A stretch of DNA of 64,000 bases, from contig NZ_CP082923.1 in NCBI RefSeq assembly GCF_019931575.1, positions 4,960,001 to 5,024,000 on the forward strand, read 5' to 3'. This document shows, piece after piece, positions 19,967-29,705 of this stretch; the first letter of the stretch is position 1, and every line of letters starts with the position of its first letter. Both the position numbers and the translations under genes were made by a program. The notes beneath the pieces were generated by a model. The model worked only from the letters and a program-made list of their open reading frames with translations. It was not told the origin of the DNA and searched no databases. The DNA comes from Caulobacter segnis. Lineage in GTDB: Bacteria; Pseudomonadota; Alphaproteobacteria; Caulobacterales; Caulobacteraceae.

Positions 19967-21928
19967 TCACGAACCCTTCGGCGCGCGGATGATCTCGGCC
20001 TCGGCCGCCAGGCGGCGGGCGGCCTTGTTGGCCTCGTCGACCTCACTGAACGGCAGTTCGCGGCCCGTGCTGCGGCTGGTCTGGGTGAATCGCGCCACGC
20101 CATCGCTCAAGCCCGCCGTCCGGGCGATGTCGCTATTGGCCACGCGCCCCGACCAGGTCAGGCCCTTCACTGAATAGCCCGCCCCTTTGTTGGGCAGCAC
20201 GATCTCGACCACGGCGCTATTGTAGGTCGGGAAGGGCGTCATATAAGGCGCATCGGCGTTCGGTCCGGGTTCGCGGCGCGGGAAGGTCATGGCCTTGCCC
20301 GATCCTGAACCGGGGAACTTGTATTCCCGGGCGCCGACGTCGTCGTTCATCCGCCAGTCCATCTCGGACGCGCCGGTGATCACCACCTTCCCGACGCCGT
20401 CGGGACTGATGTCGAAATCGATCTTCTCGATGGTCAGCCAGCTGTTGCTGCTGGAGAACTGTTGCTTAAGGCCGCGCTCGACATCGGCGCGCGGCGCGGT
20501 GCGCAGCGCCCGCGCCATGGCCAGGCCCGCGTCCCCCCGAAAGATCATGCTCATGGTCGTCGGCGCCGGCTTGTCGAGACCGCCCGAGGCGTCGATGCGG
20601 ATCACGCCTTCGGTGTCCGGCTTGGCCAGCGGCGTCTGGACGATCTCCTCGAGCGACGCCCCCGCCGTGCGCAGCGGCAAGGCCCAGCGGAACGGCGGCG
20701 GCCGCAGCCCGTCGATATCGCCCAGGTCGCCCGATCGGGTTCCATCCAGCCAATAGCTCCTATCCCCCAGGCGGGCGCGAACGATCACGTGATTGAACGG
20801 CGCGGCCGAAGGCAAGCGCGCGTCCAAGCCGTCGCCGCTGGTCGTGGACACCAATACCGGCTCGGCCTCGACTCCCAATTCGCGAAGAATGGCCAGCAGC
20901 AGTACGGTCTTGCCCTTGCAGTCGCCGAAACGCCGCGACCAGGTCTCGTCGACCGAAGCGGGTTTGTAGCCGCCATCGCCCATGCCCAAGAACAGGTAAC
21001 GGGTCTTGTCCTCGACTAGCTGCAACGCCTTGAAGGCCCGGACCTTGGGGTCCGTGCTGGCGGCGGCGATCCCGGCGATCTCGGCCCGCAGCGACGAGTC
21101 GGCCGACAGCTCGGACGCCTTAGCGTAGAGCGGCGCCATGCGGCGAGAAATGTCGTCCCAGCCGGTGTAGGTCGTGGCCTCCAACATGCCCAGGCGCTGG
21201 AAGCGAAGTGGCGCTCCGATCGGGGCCTTGGGCGTCCTGGCGGCGGCGACATCGACCAGCAGCTCATTGGTCTTGCCGGACTTGACGACCCTAGGCTCGG
21301 GGAAGGCCGTCGAGGCCTTCCAGGTCAGGGGCGTGCCGTCGGCCCACAATACGCGGACTCGATAGCGGCCAACCGCGCCCGTCCAGCCCATACGCTCGAA
21401 GTCGTTGGTGCGGCCGCCGACCAGCGGATCGCGGTGCTCGTAGGTCCAAGCCCAGTCGACGATGTCGCCGACCTGCAGGTCCTTGATCTGGATCGAGGCC
21501 GTCATGCGACCGTCCAGCATGGCGCGCTCAAGGTTCTTCTCGCGGCGTAGGACCAGCACGTCCTCGCCGTTCTTGAGCAGATCGATGCGCTTGCCGTCAC
21601 GGACGATGGCCAGGGCGTGGAGCGTGACCTTGTCGCGGACGGGGTCCCAGGTGACGGAGCGCGAACCGCCCTGCAGCGCCTCGGGCTTCAGGATCTTGAC
21701 GACCCGGCGGTTGTAGAAGGCTGACCCGGTATTGTCGTGCTGGGACTGGTTGTCGTCCAACAGCAGCTGGGTCGAGGGGGCTTGGTCGTCGACTGGCGGG
21801 GCCGGGATCTCGGCCACCTGCACCCACTTGGCCGGCGGACCGTAACTGGGCTTTTCATCGGCTCGGGCCGCACCGGCCAGGACGACGACCGACACAGCGG
21901 CCAGAGCCGCGAACCTGAAACCCCGCAC
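19967..21928 (-). CDS. DUF3857/transglutaminase-like secreted protein
   Basis: The 653-residue product has a signal peptide (VRGFRFAALAAVSVVVLAGAA, then RADEKPS). A DUF3857 domain follows (about residues 60-230, with KVTLHALAIVRDGKRIDLLK and GDIVDWAWTYEHRDPL). It then has a transglutaminase-like core with the Cys/His/Asp-type triad visible as RRFGDCKGKTVLLLAILREL, APFNHVIVRA and YWLDGTR. The function is unknown; similar proteins are envelope-associated. GTG 21928 is chosen because GGGGAGG precedes it by about 6 nt and the signal peptide begins there. The gene stands downstream of the rpsA terminator and upstream of ihfB. Confidence 0.88.
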   Translation of the reverse strand: MRGFRFAALAAVSVVVLAGAARADEKPSYGPPAKWVQVAEIPAPPVDDQAPSTQLLLDDNQSQHDNTGSAFYNRRVVKILKPEALQGGSRSVTWDPVRDKVTLHALAIVRDGKRIDLLKNGEDVLVLRREKNLERAMLDGRMTASIQIKDLQVGDIVDWAWTYEHRDPLVGGRTNDFERMGWTGAVGRYRVRVLWADGTPLTWKASTAFPEPRVVKSGKTNELLVDVAAARTPKAPIGAPLRFQRLGMLEATTYTGWDDISRRMAPLYAKASELSADSSLRAEIAGIAAASTDPKVRAFKALQLVEDKTRYLFLGMGDGGYKPASVDETWSRRFGDCKGKTVLLLAILRELGVEAEPVLVSTTSGDGLDARLPSAAPFNHVIVRARLGDRSYWLDGTRSGDLGDIDGLRPPPFRWALPLRTAGASLEEIVQTPLAKPDTEGVIRIDASGGLDKPAPTTMSMIFRGDAGLAMARALRTAPRADVERGLKQQFSSSNSWLTIEKIDFDISPDGVGKVVITGASEMDWRMNDDVGAREYKFPGSGSGKAMTFPRREPGPNADAPYMTPFPTYNSAVVEIVLPNKGAGYSVKGLTWSGRVANSDIARTAGLSDGVARFTQTSRSTGRELPFSEVDEANKAARRLAAEAEIIRAPKGS

Positions 21929-21992
21929 CCACGCCTCCCCGAACTCAACCTCAGGCAGTTGTGGCAGGGATTTTCCCGAAAGGGAACGGCGC

Positions 21993-22027
21993 AAAAGAAA
22001 ACGGCGGCGGGATCGCTCCCGCCGCCG
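21993..22027 (-). terminator. Strong Rho-independent terminator of rpsA
   Basis: Read on the minus strand, an 11-bp perfect GC stem (22017-22027 with 22002-22012) closes a GCGA tetraloop and is followed by TTTTCTTTT. It lies 28 nt after the rpsA stop codon and separates rpsA from the DUF3857 gene. Confidence 0.9.
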
Positions 22028-22054
22028 CGACTTCAACTCCGATGGAGCCGAAGA

Positions 22055-23764
<1,710 letters not shown>

Positions 23765-23863
23765 GCTGATCTTTAGTCTCGTAGGTTGGGGGAAGCCCTG
23801 TGGTGAGCGCCGCTGGAGAAAGCGGTTCTCGGGATTCCGGATGAAGTGGGTTGTCTGCGGATC

Positions 23864-23886
23864 CCGCGATGTTCTCTCTATCGCGG
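23864..23886 (-). promoter_or_regulatory. Small hairpin in the cmk-rpsA intergenic leader
   Basis: CCGCGAT (23864-23870) pairs with ATCGCGG (23880-23886). It lies in the 163-nt region upstream of rpsA. A role in S1 autoregulation is possible, but nothing else in the sequence supports it. Confidence 0.25.
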
Positions 23887-23927
23887 CGAGGTCGGCGGTG
23901 GATTTGCCCTGAAAGCCAGACCTTGGA

Positions 23928-24569
23928 TCAGGCCTTCCAGCGGGCGCGCGCGTCCTCGACGATACGGCGGGCCGCATCGAAGGCCTGCTCTATAGTCATT
24001 TCCGACGTATCGAGCAAGACGGCGTCGTCCGCCTGCGACATCGGCGAGTCCTTACGGCCGCCGTCGCGTTCGTCCCGGCGCAGGATGTCGGCCAGGATTT
24101 CCTCGTAGGTGACGCCTTCGCCCTGCCCCACCAGCTGTTTCCAACGACGGTCGGCGCGGATCGCGGCGGTCGCCGTGACGTAGAGCTTAGCCGGGGCCTC
24201 GGGGCAGATGACCGTGCCGATGTCGCGGCCGTCGATCACCGCGCCGGGCTCCTGGGCCGCGAAGCGCACCTGGAAGTCGCGCAAGGCCAGGCGGACCGGC
24301 GTGTGGACGGCGACGCGGCTGGCCAGCTCGCCGGCGGCGCGGGTGCGCAGCTCGGGACGGTCCAGCTCCGAGGCCTCCAGGGTCTCGGCCGCGGCGGTCG
24401 CCGCCGCGACGTCGTCTAGGTCACCGCCCTGCTCGGTCAGCTTCACGCCGACGCCGCGATACAGCAGGCCGCTGTCCAGCACGGGAAAACCGTAGAGCGC
24501 GCCCAGTCGGTTGGCGATCGTGCCCTTGCCCGAGGCGGCCGGCCCGTCGACGGCGATCACGAAACCCAT
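23928..24569 (-). CDS. cmk: Cytidylate kinase
   Basis: Cmk phosphorylates CMP and dCMP with ATP. The 213-residue protein has the P-loop IAVDGPAASGKGTIANRLG at its N-terminus, then LDSGLLYRGVGVK at the acceptor CMP site, the DGRDIGTVICPEAPAKLYVT segment and the lid RRDERDGGRKDSPMSQADDA. Only 3 nt separate it from aroA upstream, so they share a transcript, followed by rpsA, an order widely conserved in proteobacteria. Confidence 0.97.
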   Translation of the reverse strand: MGFVIAVDGPAASGKGTIANRLGALYGFPVLDSGLLYRGVGVKLTEQGGDLDDVAAATAAAETLEASELDRPELRTRAAGELASRVAVHTPVRLALRDFQVRFAAQEPGAVIDGRDIGTVICPEAPAKLYVTATAAIRADRRWKQLVGQGEGVTYEEILADILRRDERDGGRKDSPMSQADDAVLLDTSEMTIEQAFDAARRIVEDARARWKA

Positions 24570-24572
24570 GTG

Positions 24573-25904
24573 TCAGGCCTCGCCCAAGGTCGCCCCAAGC
24601 CCGCGCATCAGGTCGGCGAAGGCCGGGAAGCTGGTGGCGATCATGCCGGGCTCGTCCACCGCCACCGGGGCCTGGGCGGCCATGCCCAGGATCAGGTGGC
24701 TCATGGCGATCCGGTGGTCGCCGTGGGTCTCGACGGTCGCCCCGCCGCGCGGCGGTTGGCCGGTCCCGCGGACGATGAAGCCCTCCGGCTCTTCCTCGAC
24801 ATCGACGCCGCAGGCCTCGAGGCCCGCCGCCGTCAGGGCGATGCGGTCGCTTTCCTTGACGCGCATCTCGCCGACGCCGCGCATCACCGTCTCGCCGAAG
24901 GCGAAGGCGGCCGCGACGGCCAGGATCGGATATTCGTCGATCATCGCCGGGGCGCGCTCGGGCGGGACGACCACGCCCTTGAGCTTGGAATAGCGGGCGG
25001 TGACGTCGCCGACCTCTTCGCCGCTGGCGACGCGCCGGTTCGTGATCACCAGGTCAGCGCCCATTTCCTGCAGGGTCGTGAAGAGGCCGGTGCGCAGTTC
25101 GTTGAGCATCACGCCCTCGACCGTCACTTCCGAGCCGGGGACGATCAGGCCGGCCACCAGCGGGAACGCCGCCGAGGACGGATCGCCCGGCACGGCCACG
25201 TGCGTGCCGGTCAGCTTCTGGCCCTCGGGCAGGCGGATGTGGCGGATGGTCTTGTCGCCGACCTTGCGGTCCTCGACGATCACCTCGGCCCCGAAGGCGC
25301 GCAGCATGCGCTCGGTATGGTCGCGGGTGGCTTCCGGCTCGATCACCTCGACGCCGCCCTCGGCGTGCAGGCCGGCCAGCAGCACGGCCGACTTCACCTG
25401 GGCCGAGGCCATGGGCAGGGTGTAGTTCAGGCCGCGCAGACCGCCCCCCTTCAGGGTCAGGGGCAGGCGGCCCTTGTCGCGGCCCAGCCAGGTCGCGCCC
25501 ATGCGGGCCAGCGGATCCAGCACCCGGCCCATCGGACGGCCGCGCAGCGAGCTGTCGCCGGTGAAGGTGGCGCACATGGGGAAGCCGGCGGCCGCGCCCA
25601 TGATCAGGCGCACGCCGGTGCCGGCGTTGCCGCAGTCGATGACGTCGACCGGCTCCTCGAAGCCGCCCTTGCCCTCGATGCGCCAGCGCCCGACGCCTTC
25701 CTGCTCGACCCGCGCGCCGAAGGCCCGCATGGCCCGCGCGGTGGCGAGAACGTCGTCGCCCTCCAGCAGACCCTCGACCGTCGTCGTCCCGGTCGCCAGC
25801 GCGCCCAGGATCATCGATCGGTGCGAAATCGACTTGTCACCCGGAGCTCGCACGATCCCTCGCAGAGCGCTTCCGGGGGCGCTCTTCAATCCAGCCGACG
25901 ACAT
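24573..25904 (-). CDS. aroA: 3-phosphoshikimate 1-carboxyvinyltransferase (EPSP synthase)
   Basis: AroA joins phosphoenolpyruvate to shikimate-3-phosphate in aromatic amino acid synthesis. The 443-residue protein carries the N-terminal signature IVRAPGDKSISHRSMILGAL, the CGNAGTGVRLIMGAAAG loop, which has Ala where glyphosate-sensitive enzymes have Gly-Thr-Ala-Met-Arg, and the C-terminal MRVKESDRIA and DHRIAMSHLILG motifs. The NAGTGVR form resembles class II enzymes of alphaproteobacteria. It is the first gene of the aroA-cmk-rpsA cluster and is divergent from the FYDLN-acid gene. Confidence 0.97.
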   Translation of the reverse strand: MSSAGLKSAPGSALRGIVRAPGDKSISHRSMILGALATGTTTVEGLLEGDDVLATARAMRAFGARVEQEGVGRWRIEGKGGFEEPVDVIDCGNAGTGVRLIMGAAAGFPMCATFTGDSSLRGRPMGRVLDPLARMGATWLGRDKGRLPLTLKGGGLRGLNYTLPMASAQVKSAVLLAGLHAEGGVEVIEPEATRDHTERMLRAFGAEVIVEDRKVGDKTIRHIRLPEGQKLTGTHVAVPGDPSSAAFPLVAGLIVPGSEVTVEGVMLNELRTGLFTTLQEMGADLVITNRRVASGEEVGDVTARYSKLKGVVVPPERAPAMIDEYPILAVAAAFAFGETVMRGVGEMRVKESDRIALTAAGLEACGVDVEEEPEGFIVRGTGQPPRGGATVETHGDHRIAMSHLILGMAAQAPVAVDEPGMIATSFPAFADLMRGLGATLGEA

Positions 25905-26022
25905 GCCGAAACCGGCTCCTTAGTATTTGGTGGTTTGCGCGAAGGGGTTTGCTTTTGACAGCGGGCTCTCGCCATGGCAAGTGACCCGCCGCTTTTCCCA
26001 TCAGGATCAAAGGGTCGCCACC

Positions 26023-26490
26023 TTGGCCAATCCCGACTTGGGCGCAAAACAAATCTGCCCCAACTGCCAATCGAAGTTCTACGATCTCAACCGCCGCCCG
26101 GCCGTCTGCCCCAAATGCGGTGAGCAGTTCGACCCGGAAGAGGCCCTGAAGTCGCGTCGCGTCCGCGCCCGCGCCATCACGCCGGATTACGACTCCGACG
26201 ATGAAAAGGAGACGCCGGCCCCGAAGGAGGTCGACGGCTACGAGGACGAGGTCGACGAAACCCCGGAAATCGACGAGGCGGCCGAGGCCGACGTCGTCGA
26301 GACCGACGACGAGGACGCCGAACCCGGCGCCACGCCGGCGGCCGGTGACGACCTGGGCGTCGATTTCGCCGAGGACGAGGATCTCGCCGAGGACGAGGCC
26401 GACGACGTTCCGTTCCTGGAGGACGAGGACGACGAGGACAATCTCGACGACGAGATCGAAGGCCTGCCCGGCGAGGGCGACGACGACTGA
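26023..26490 (+). CDS. TIGR02300/FYDLN-acid family zinc-ribbon protein
   Basis: This 155-residue protein begins ANPDLGAKQICPNCQSKFYD with LNRRPAVCPKCGEQFDPEE, so two C-x-x-C pairs form a zinc ribbon around the FYDLN motif that names the family. The rest (about residues 60-155) is a low-complexity tail made mostly of Asp and Glu, with no predicted fold. The family is restricted to alphaproteobacteria and has no known function. TTG at 26023 is the best start: the family begins M-ANP, and AAAGGG lies about 8 nt before it. The upstream ATG at 25927 would add 32 unrelated residues. It is divergent from aroA. Confidence 0.9.
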   Translation: MANPDLGAKQICPNCQSKFYDLNRRPAVCPKCGEQFDPEEALKSRRVRARAITPDYDSDDEKETPAPKEVDGYEDEVDETPEIDEAAEADVVETDDEDAEPGATPAAGDDLGVDFAEDEDLAEDEADDVPFLEDEDDEDNLDDEIEGLPGEGDDD

Positions 26491-26509
26491 TCCAGGCGAT
26501 CGCCTTGAT

Positions 26510-26545
26510 GGATAGCCGGCTTCGGATCCCCGAAACCGGCTATCC
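26510..26545 (+). terminator. Hairpin after the FYDLN-acid gene
   Basis: GGATAGCCGG (26510-26519) pairs with CCGGCTATCC (26536-26545), and an inner TTCGG/CCGAA stem extends it. It begins 20 nt after the stop. There is no T-run immediately after it. Confidence 0.6.
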
Positions 26546-26598
26546 ACAGGGGTTTGAGGGGCTGCGACACTTTTCTCGAAAAAAGTTCGAGAAGAGGC

Positions 26599-26627
26599 TT
26601 GATCCCAAAAAAATCCCGGACTAGTTT
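26599..26627 (+). promoter_or_regulatory. Possible housekeeping promoter of tRNA-Ala(GGC)
   Basis: TTGATCC (26599-26605), 14 nt, then ACTAGTTT (26620-26627) resembles the Caulobacter consensus TTGACGS and GCTANAWC with the same spacing as the other two tRNA promoters here. The -10 match is weak and the leader would be about 85 nt, with an 8-bp hairpin (CTCTTCGG/CCGAAGAG) inside. Confidence 0.35.
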
Positions 26628-26718
26628 CCGCGCCTCTTCGGGGGGGCGACGCAAGTCGGAAACGCCGAAGAGACCAAGGATTTCCGAGAGTTACCGCAAG
26701 GTTCCCCAGGAAAAATTT

Positions 26719-26794
26719 GGGGCTATAGCTCAGCTGGTAGAGCGCTTGAATGGCATTCAAGAGGTCAGCGGTTCGACTCCGCTTAGCTCCACCA
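26719..26794 (+). tRNA. tRNA-Ala (anticodon GGC)
   Basis: The 76-nt cloverleaf starts GGGGCTATAGCTCAGCTGG. The anticodon stem CTTGA/TCAAG encloses ATGGCAT, giving anticodon GGC for codon GCC. The acceptor stem GGGGCTA/TAGCTCC has a G3-U70 wobble pair, the alanine identity mark. The T-loop GGTTCGACTCC and an encoded CCA end are present. Confidence 0.97.
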
Positions 26795-26796
26795 TC

Positions 26797-26824
26797 AAGG
26801 CCCGGACGGAAACGTCCGGGCCTT
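26797..26824 (+). terminator. Terminator hairpin of tRNA-Ala(GGC)
   Basis: AAGGCCCGGACG (26797-26808) and CGTCCGGGCCTT (26813-26824) form a perfect 12-bp stem closed by GAAA. It starts 2 nt after the tRNA CCA. The following T content is modest (TTGTCCATTTC). Confidence 0.8.
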
Positions 26825-26865
26825 GTCCATTTCTGGGCCTGAATTCTTCACGGCCCCGCTCCCCT

Positions 26866-26894
26866 CTTGAACCCTCCGTCTACGACCTCCACAT
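26866..26894 (+). promoter_or_regulatory. Candidate heat-shock (sigma32) promoter of hsp20
   Basis: CTTGAAC (26866-26872), 13 nt, then CCTCCACAT (26886-26894) is close to the sigma32 consensus CTTGAAA and CCCCAT. It lies about 80 nt upstream of the Hsp20 start, after the tRNA terminator. Confidence 0.45.
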
Positions 26895-26973
26895 CTGGAG
26901 CCGTGTCGTGGGGATCTGCGCCGATCCTCGGGTTTGTCTCCGCGAACGAAGTCGCTTGAGCGAGGACTTCGCG

Positions 26974-27402
26974 ATGACCCGGACGATCCTGTTCGACAGC
27001 CCCTTCCTGCTGGGCTTCGAGCACACCCGAGACCTGATCGAGCGCGCCGCCAAGGCCGCCTCGGAAAGCTATCCCCCCTACAATGTCGAGCAGGCCGACA
27101 ACGGCGGCGTGCGCATCACCCTGGCGGTGGCGGGCTTCTCGCCCGAGCAGCTGCAGGTGACGGTCGAGGCGGGTCAGCTGATCGTGGCGGGCAAGCGCGA
27201 CAGCGCCGACGGGCGTTCGGAGGCCGAGCGGGCCTTCCTGCACCGGGGCATCGCCGCCCGGGGCTTCGTGCGCACCTTCGTCCTCGCCGAGGGCATGGAG
27301 GTGACCGCCGCGACCCTGGAGCACGGCCTCTTGCACATCGACCTGGCTCGGCCCGAACCCGAGCGCCTCATCAAGCGCATTCCGATCCGTAGCGCGGGCT
27401 GA
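26974..27402 (+). CDS. Hsp20-family small heat-shock protein (IbpA-like)
   Basis: The 142-residue chaperone holds unfolding proteins in large oligomers until ATP-dependent chaperones refold them. The alpha-crystallin domain (about residues 35-125) begins with YPPYNVEQADNGGVRITLAV, continues AGFSPEQLQVTVEAGQLIVA and FLHRGIAARGFVRTFVLAEG, and ends LEHGLLHIDLARPEPERLIK. A short C-terminal tail holds IPI, the I-x-I motif used in oligomer contacts. ATG 26974 has GAGG 9 nt upstream. The following gene is DUF1150, the usual alphaproteobacterial partner, 84 nt away. Confidence 0.94.
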   Translation: MTRTILFDSPFLLGFEHTRDLIERAAKAASESYPPYNVEQADNGGVRITLAVAGFSPEQLQVTVEAGQLIVAGKRDSADGRSEAERAFLHRGIAARGFVRTFVLAEGMEVTAATLEHGLLHIDLARPEPERLIKRIPIRSAG

Positions 27403-27486
27403 ACAGCCGCGTGGAACCCGTCCCTCCCGGCGCGGCGCTGAACCGGCCGGAGAAAGGCGCGTTCCCTAACCAAGGAGGTGGTCATC

Positions 27487-27756
27487 ATGACGCCTAACAC
27501 CCACCACGACCCGCTCTTCACGAGCGAAGCCTTCGCGGCCCTCGGCGCGCCCGATCTCGTCTATGTCCGGCCGATCAAGGCCGCCGAGATCCTGGCCGAC
27601 GTCCCGGAAGGCGTGGAGGACTTCAACCTGTCGCCCGACCAGACCCTGTACGCGGTGTGCCGCGCCGACGGAGCCCGTCTGGCCGTCATGATCGATCGCG
27701 ACACGGCGATCGCCGCCGCCCTGGCCCACGAACTGGCCCCGGTGTCGGTCCACTAA
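27487..27756 (+). CDS. DUF1150 family protein
   Basis: This 89-residue protein belongs to DUF1150 (PF06620), found next to hsp20 genes in many alphaproteobacteria. It shows FTSEAFAALGAPDLVYVRPI, then DQTLYAVCRADGARLAVMID and a helical end TAIAAALAHELAPVSVH. No enzyme motif is visible. A perfect AAGGAGG sits 8 nt before ATG 27487, which is preferred over the GTG at 27478. It is probably heat induced together with Hsp20; its role is unknown. Confidence 0.9.
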   Translation: MTPNTHHDPLFTSEAFAALGAPDLVYVRPIKAAEILADVPEGVEDFNLSPDQTLYAVCRADGARLAVMIDRDTAIAAALAHELAPVSVH

Positions 27757-27769
27757 GCTTGAAACGAAA

Positions 27770-27789
27770 GAGGGCCCTCACGGGCCCTC
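27770..27789. terminator. Bidirectional hairpin between DUF1150 and ptsN
   Basis: GAGGGCCC (27770-27777) and GGGCCCTC (27782-27789) form a perfect 8-bp stem with loop TCAC between two convergent genes. An A-rich run precedes it on the plus strand, which gives T-rich sequence after it on the minus strand, so it suits the end of ptsN best. Confidence 0.7.
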
Positions 27790-27799
27790 CAGAGGCCTC

Positions 27800-28264
27800 C
27801 TAGGCCGCCGTGCTGGTCGCCTCGTGCGTCAGCAGCACATGGATGGCGTCGGCCGAGCGCGCCTGGCGCAGGGCCGAGCGGATTTCGGGCTGGCGCATCA
27901 TCCGCGCCACCCGGGCTAGGGCCCGCAGATGCTGGGCGTTGGCGTCGCGCGGGGCGAACAGAGCCACCAGCAGGTCCACGGGCTTGTCGTCGAGGGCGTC
28001 GAAGGCCACCGGCGCATCCAGGCGCACCATGACCGCGCGGACGCGGTCCAGGCCGTCCAGGCGCGCGTGCGGAATGGCCACGCCCTCGCCCACGCCGGTC
28101 GAACCGGCGGCCTCGCGGTCGACCAGGCCCTCTAGCGCGGCGTCGACGTCGACGCCCAGCACGCGGGCGGCGACGTCGGCGACCATGGAAAGAGCCTGGC
28201 GCTTGCCGGGAGCGCCGGCGCGCAGCGCCACCGCTCCAGGGTCCAGAAGATCGCCAATGGTCAT
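27800..28264 (-). CDS. ptsN: PTS IIA-like nitrogen regulatory protein
   Basis: EIIA-Ntr is the terminal phosphocarrier of the nitrogen PTS and a regulator of transport and stress functions. The 154-residue protein starts TIGDLLDPGAVALRAGAPGK, has the phosphorylation site GEGVAIPHARL (His66) and ends with an HLRALARVARMMRQPEIRSA segment. It is the last gene of the rpoN-hpf-ptsN group, 83 nt downstream of hpf. Confidence 0.95.
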   Translation of the reverse strand: MTIGDLLDPGAVALRAGAPGKRQALSMVADVAARVLGVDVDAALEGLVDREAAGSTGVGEGVAIPHARLDGLDRVRAVMVRLDAPVAFDALDDKPVDLLVALFAPRDANAQHLRALARVARMMRQPEIRSALRQARSADAIHVLLTHEATSTAA

Positions 28265-28347
28265 GGATCTAACGCTCGCTCGTTGTCGACCGCCTTGGCG
28301 CCGTCGCCGAGGGTCCGCCGACGACGCCTCCGACCATGGCTGGCCGG

Positions 28348-28980
28348 TTAGCTCGCGGTTGACCCGTGCCCGTTCAGCGACTTCGTGCGTTCGGGGTCGA
28401 TCCAGCCGATATTCCCGTCTGGACGCCGGTACACCACGGACAATCCGCCGTGGGCGGCGTTCCTAAACACGATTGCCGGGTAGGCGGTCAAGTCCAGTTC
28501 CATGACAGCCATGGAAACGGTCATCGTCTTCACTGCGGCGTGGGTCTCCGCGATGACCATCGCCGCGGGCGCGCCCGTCGGGTGGTCGTTGTCACCAACC
28601 CAGTCCTCGTCCTCGATGTCCTCGGCCTCGGGGGCCCGGAGAACGAACATCGAGGCGTTCTCGACCTGCTTGGCCGTGGCGGCCGCCGAGTGGCTCTTCA
28701 GCCGCCGCTTGTATCGTCGAATACGGGTGTCGATCTTCGCCAGGGCCGAGTCGAACGCCGCGTGCGCGTCGCCGCCAGAACCGTGGCTGATGAGTTGCTG
28801 GCCCGAAGCCAGCTTTACCGAGCAATCGACACGGAAGGCATAGCCATCCTTGCTGACCACGACCTCGGCTGCGCCGCCTCGATCGAAGTATTTCCCAATG
28901 CTCAGAGCGATTTCGTCGGAGACTCGCGCTCGCAGAGCCTCACCAACGTCGACATGCTTGCCGGAGACTTGGACTTGCAT
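28348..28980 (-). CDS. hpf: Ribosome hibernation promoting factor, long form
   Basis: Long HPF dimerises 70S ribosomes into inactive 100S particles in starvation. The 210-residue protein has the N-terminal S30AE domain (QVQVSGKHVDVGEALRARV, then RVDCSVKLASGQQLISHGSG and DTRIRRYKRRLKSH), a linker, and the C-terminal dimerisation domain (MAVMELDLTAYPAIVFRNAA, YRRPDGNIGWIDPE). It is 83 nt upstream of ptsN and downstream of an ExoD-like gene where rpoN would usually be adjacent. Confidence 0.96.
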   Translation of the reverse strand: MQVQVSGKHVDVGEALRARVSDEIALSIGKYFDRGGAAEVVVSKDGYAFRVDCSVKLASGQQLISHGSGGDAHAAFDSALAKIDTRIRRYKRRLKSHSAAATAKQVENASMFVLRAPEAEDIEDEDWVGDNDHPTGAPAAMVIAETHAAVKTMTVSMAVMELDLTAYPAIVFRNAAHGGLSVVYRRPDGNIGWIDPERTKSLNGHGSTAS

Positions 28981-29054
28981 ATCGATACAACGCGCCTGTC
29001 AAAGACGGGTGTCAAGCGGCGCCGTAGGTCCTTAAGGAGAGGCCTCTAAGGGCC

Positions 29055-29666
29055 TCACATGAGCCCCGAAAAGACCCCCATGAGCTTGCGCACGGCGATG
29101 ATCACGACGTGGGCGCTGACGAACAGCAAGGCCCCGCTTCCCAGCGCCATCAGGTAGCCCAGCAGGGCCAGAACGCCGTCCCGCTGGAGCAGAGCGAGGG
29201 CCAGGACGGCGACGGTCGCGCCGGGCGCAAGGTTGCCCAAAGGGATCGGCAGGACCAGCACCAGGGCCAGCAATGTGCAGACCACGCCGATGGCCCGCTC
29301 GCCCAGGGGTGCGAACATCGGTCGCAGCCTGGGACGGGTGACTAGCTCCATGCTGCGGACGATCGGGCCAAGCCGCCGGAACAGTCCGCGCAGGTCGTCG
29401 CGCTTCAGCGGCTTCTCCACGAGGGCGCGGGGCAGCCACGGCGTGTCGGCGCCCATGGCGATCTGCGGGGCCAGGAACAGGATCGGCAGAGACAGAAGGG
29501 TCGAGGACCCCGGCGGCAGCGGCAGGGTGTTCAGCAGGCCGAAAACCAGCAGCATGGCCCCGAACGCGCGGCTGTCGAACGCGGCCAGCATCTCGCCGAC
29601 CGTGAGGGTGGGGCTGGCGTCCTCGCCGAACCCCTCGATCACGTCCGCCAGACTCTTTTCACTCAT
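29055..29666 (-). CDS. ExoD-family membrane protein
   Basis: The 203-residue product matches the ExoD family (PF06055), first known from exopolysaccharide synthesis in rhizobia. It has the signature LLVFGLLNTLPLPPGSSTLL, LFLAPQIAMGADTPWLPR and several hydrophobic helices (GVVCTLLALVLVLPIPLGNL, TVAVLALALLQRDGVLALLG, then LLFVSAHVVIIAVRKL). It is an inner-membrane protein of unknown activity. It sits between rpoN (39 nt upstream) and hpf (74 nt downstream), in the same direction, so it probably shares the rpoN transcript. Confidence 0.88.
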   Translation of the reverse strand: MSEKSLADVIEGFGEDASPTLTVGEMLAAFDSRAFGAMLLVFGLLNTLPLPPGSSTLLSLPILFLAPQIAMGADTPWLPRALVEKPLKRDDLRGLFRRLGPIVRSMELVTRPRLRPMFAPLGERAIGVVCTLLALVLVLPIPLGNLAPGATVAVLALALLQRDGVLALLGYLMALGSGALLFVSAHVVIIAVRKLMGVFSGLM

Positions 29667-29705
29667 CGCGACCCTTCCACCGCTTCGAAACGCGCGGAAG
29701 GGGTT

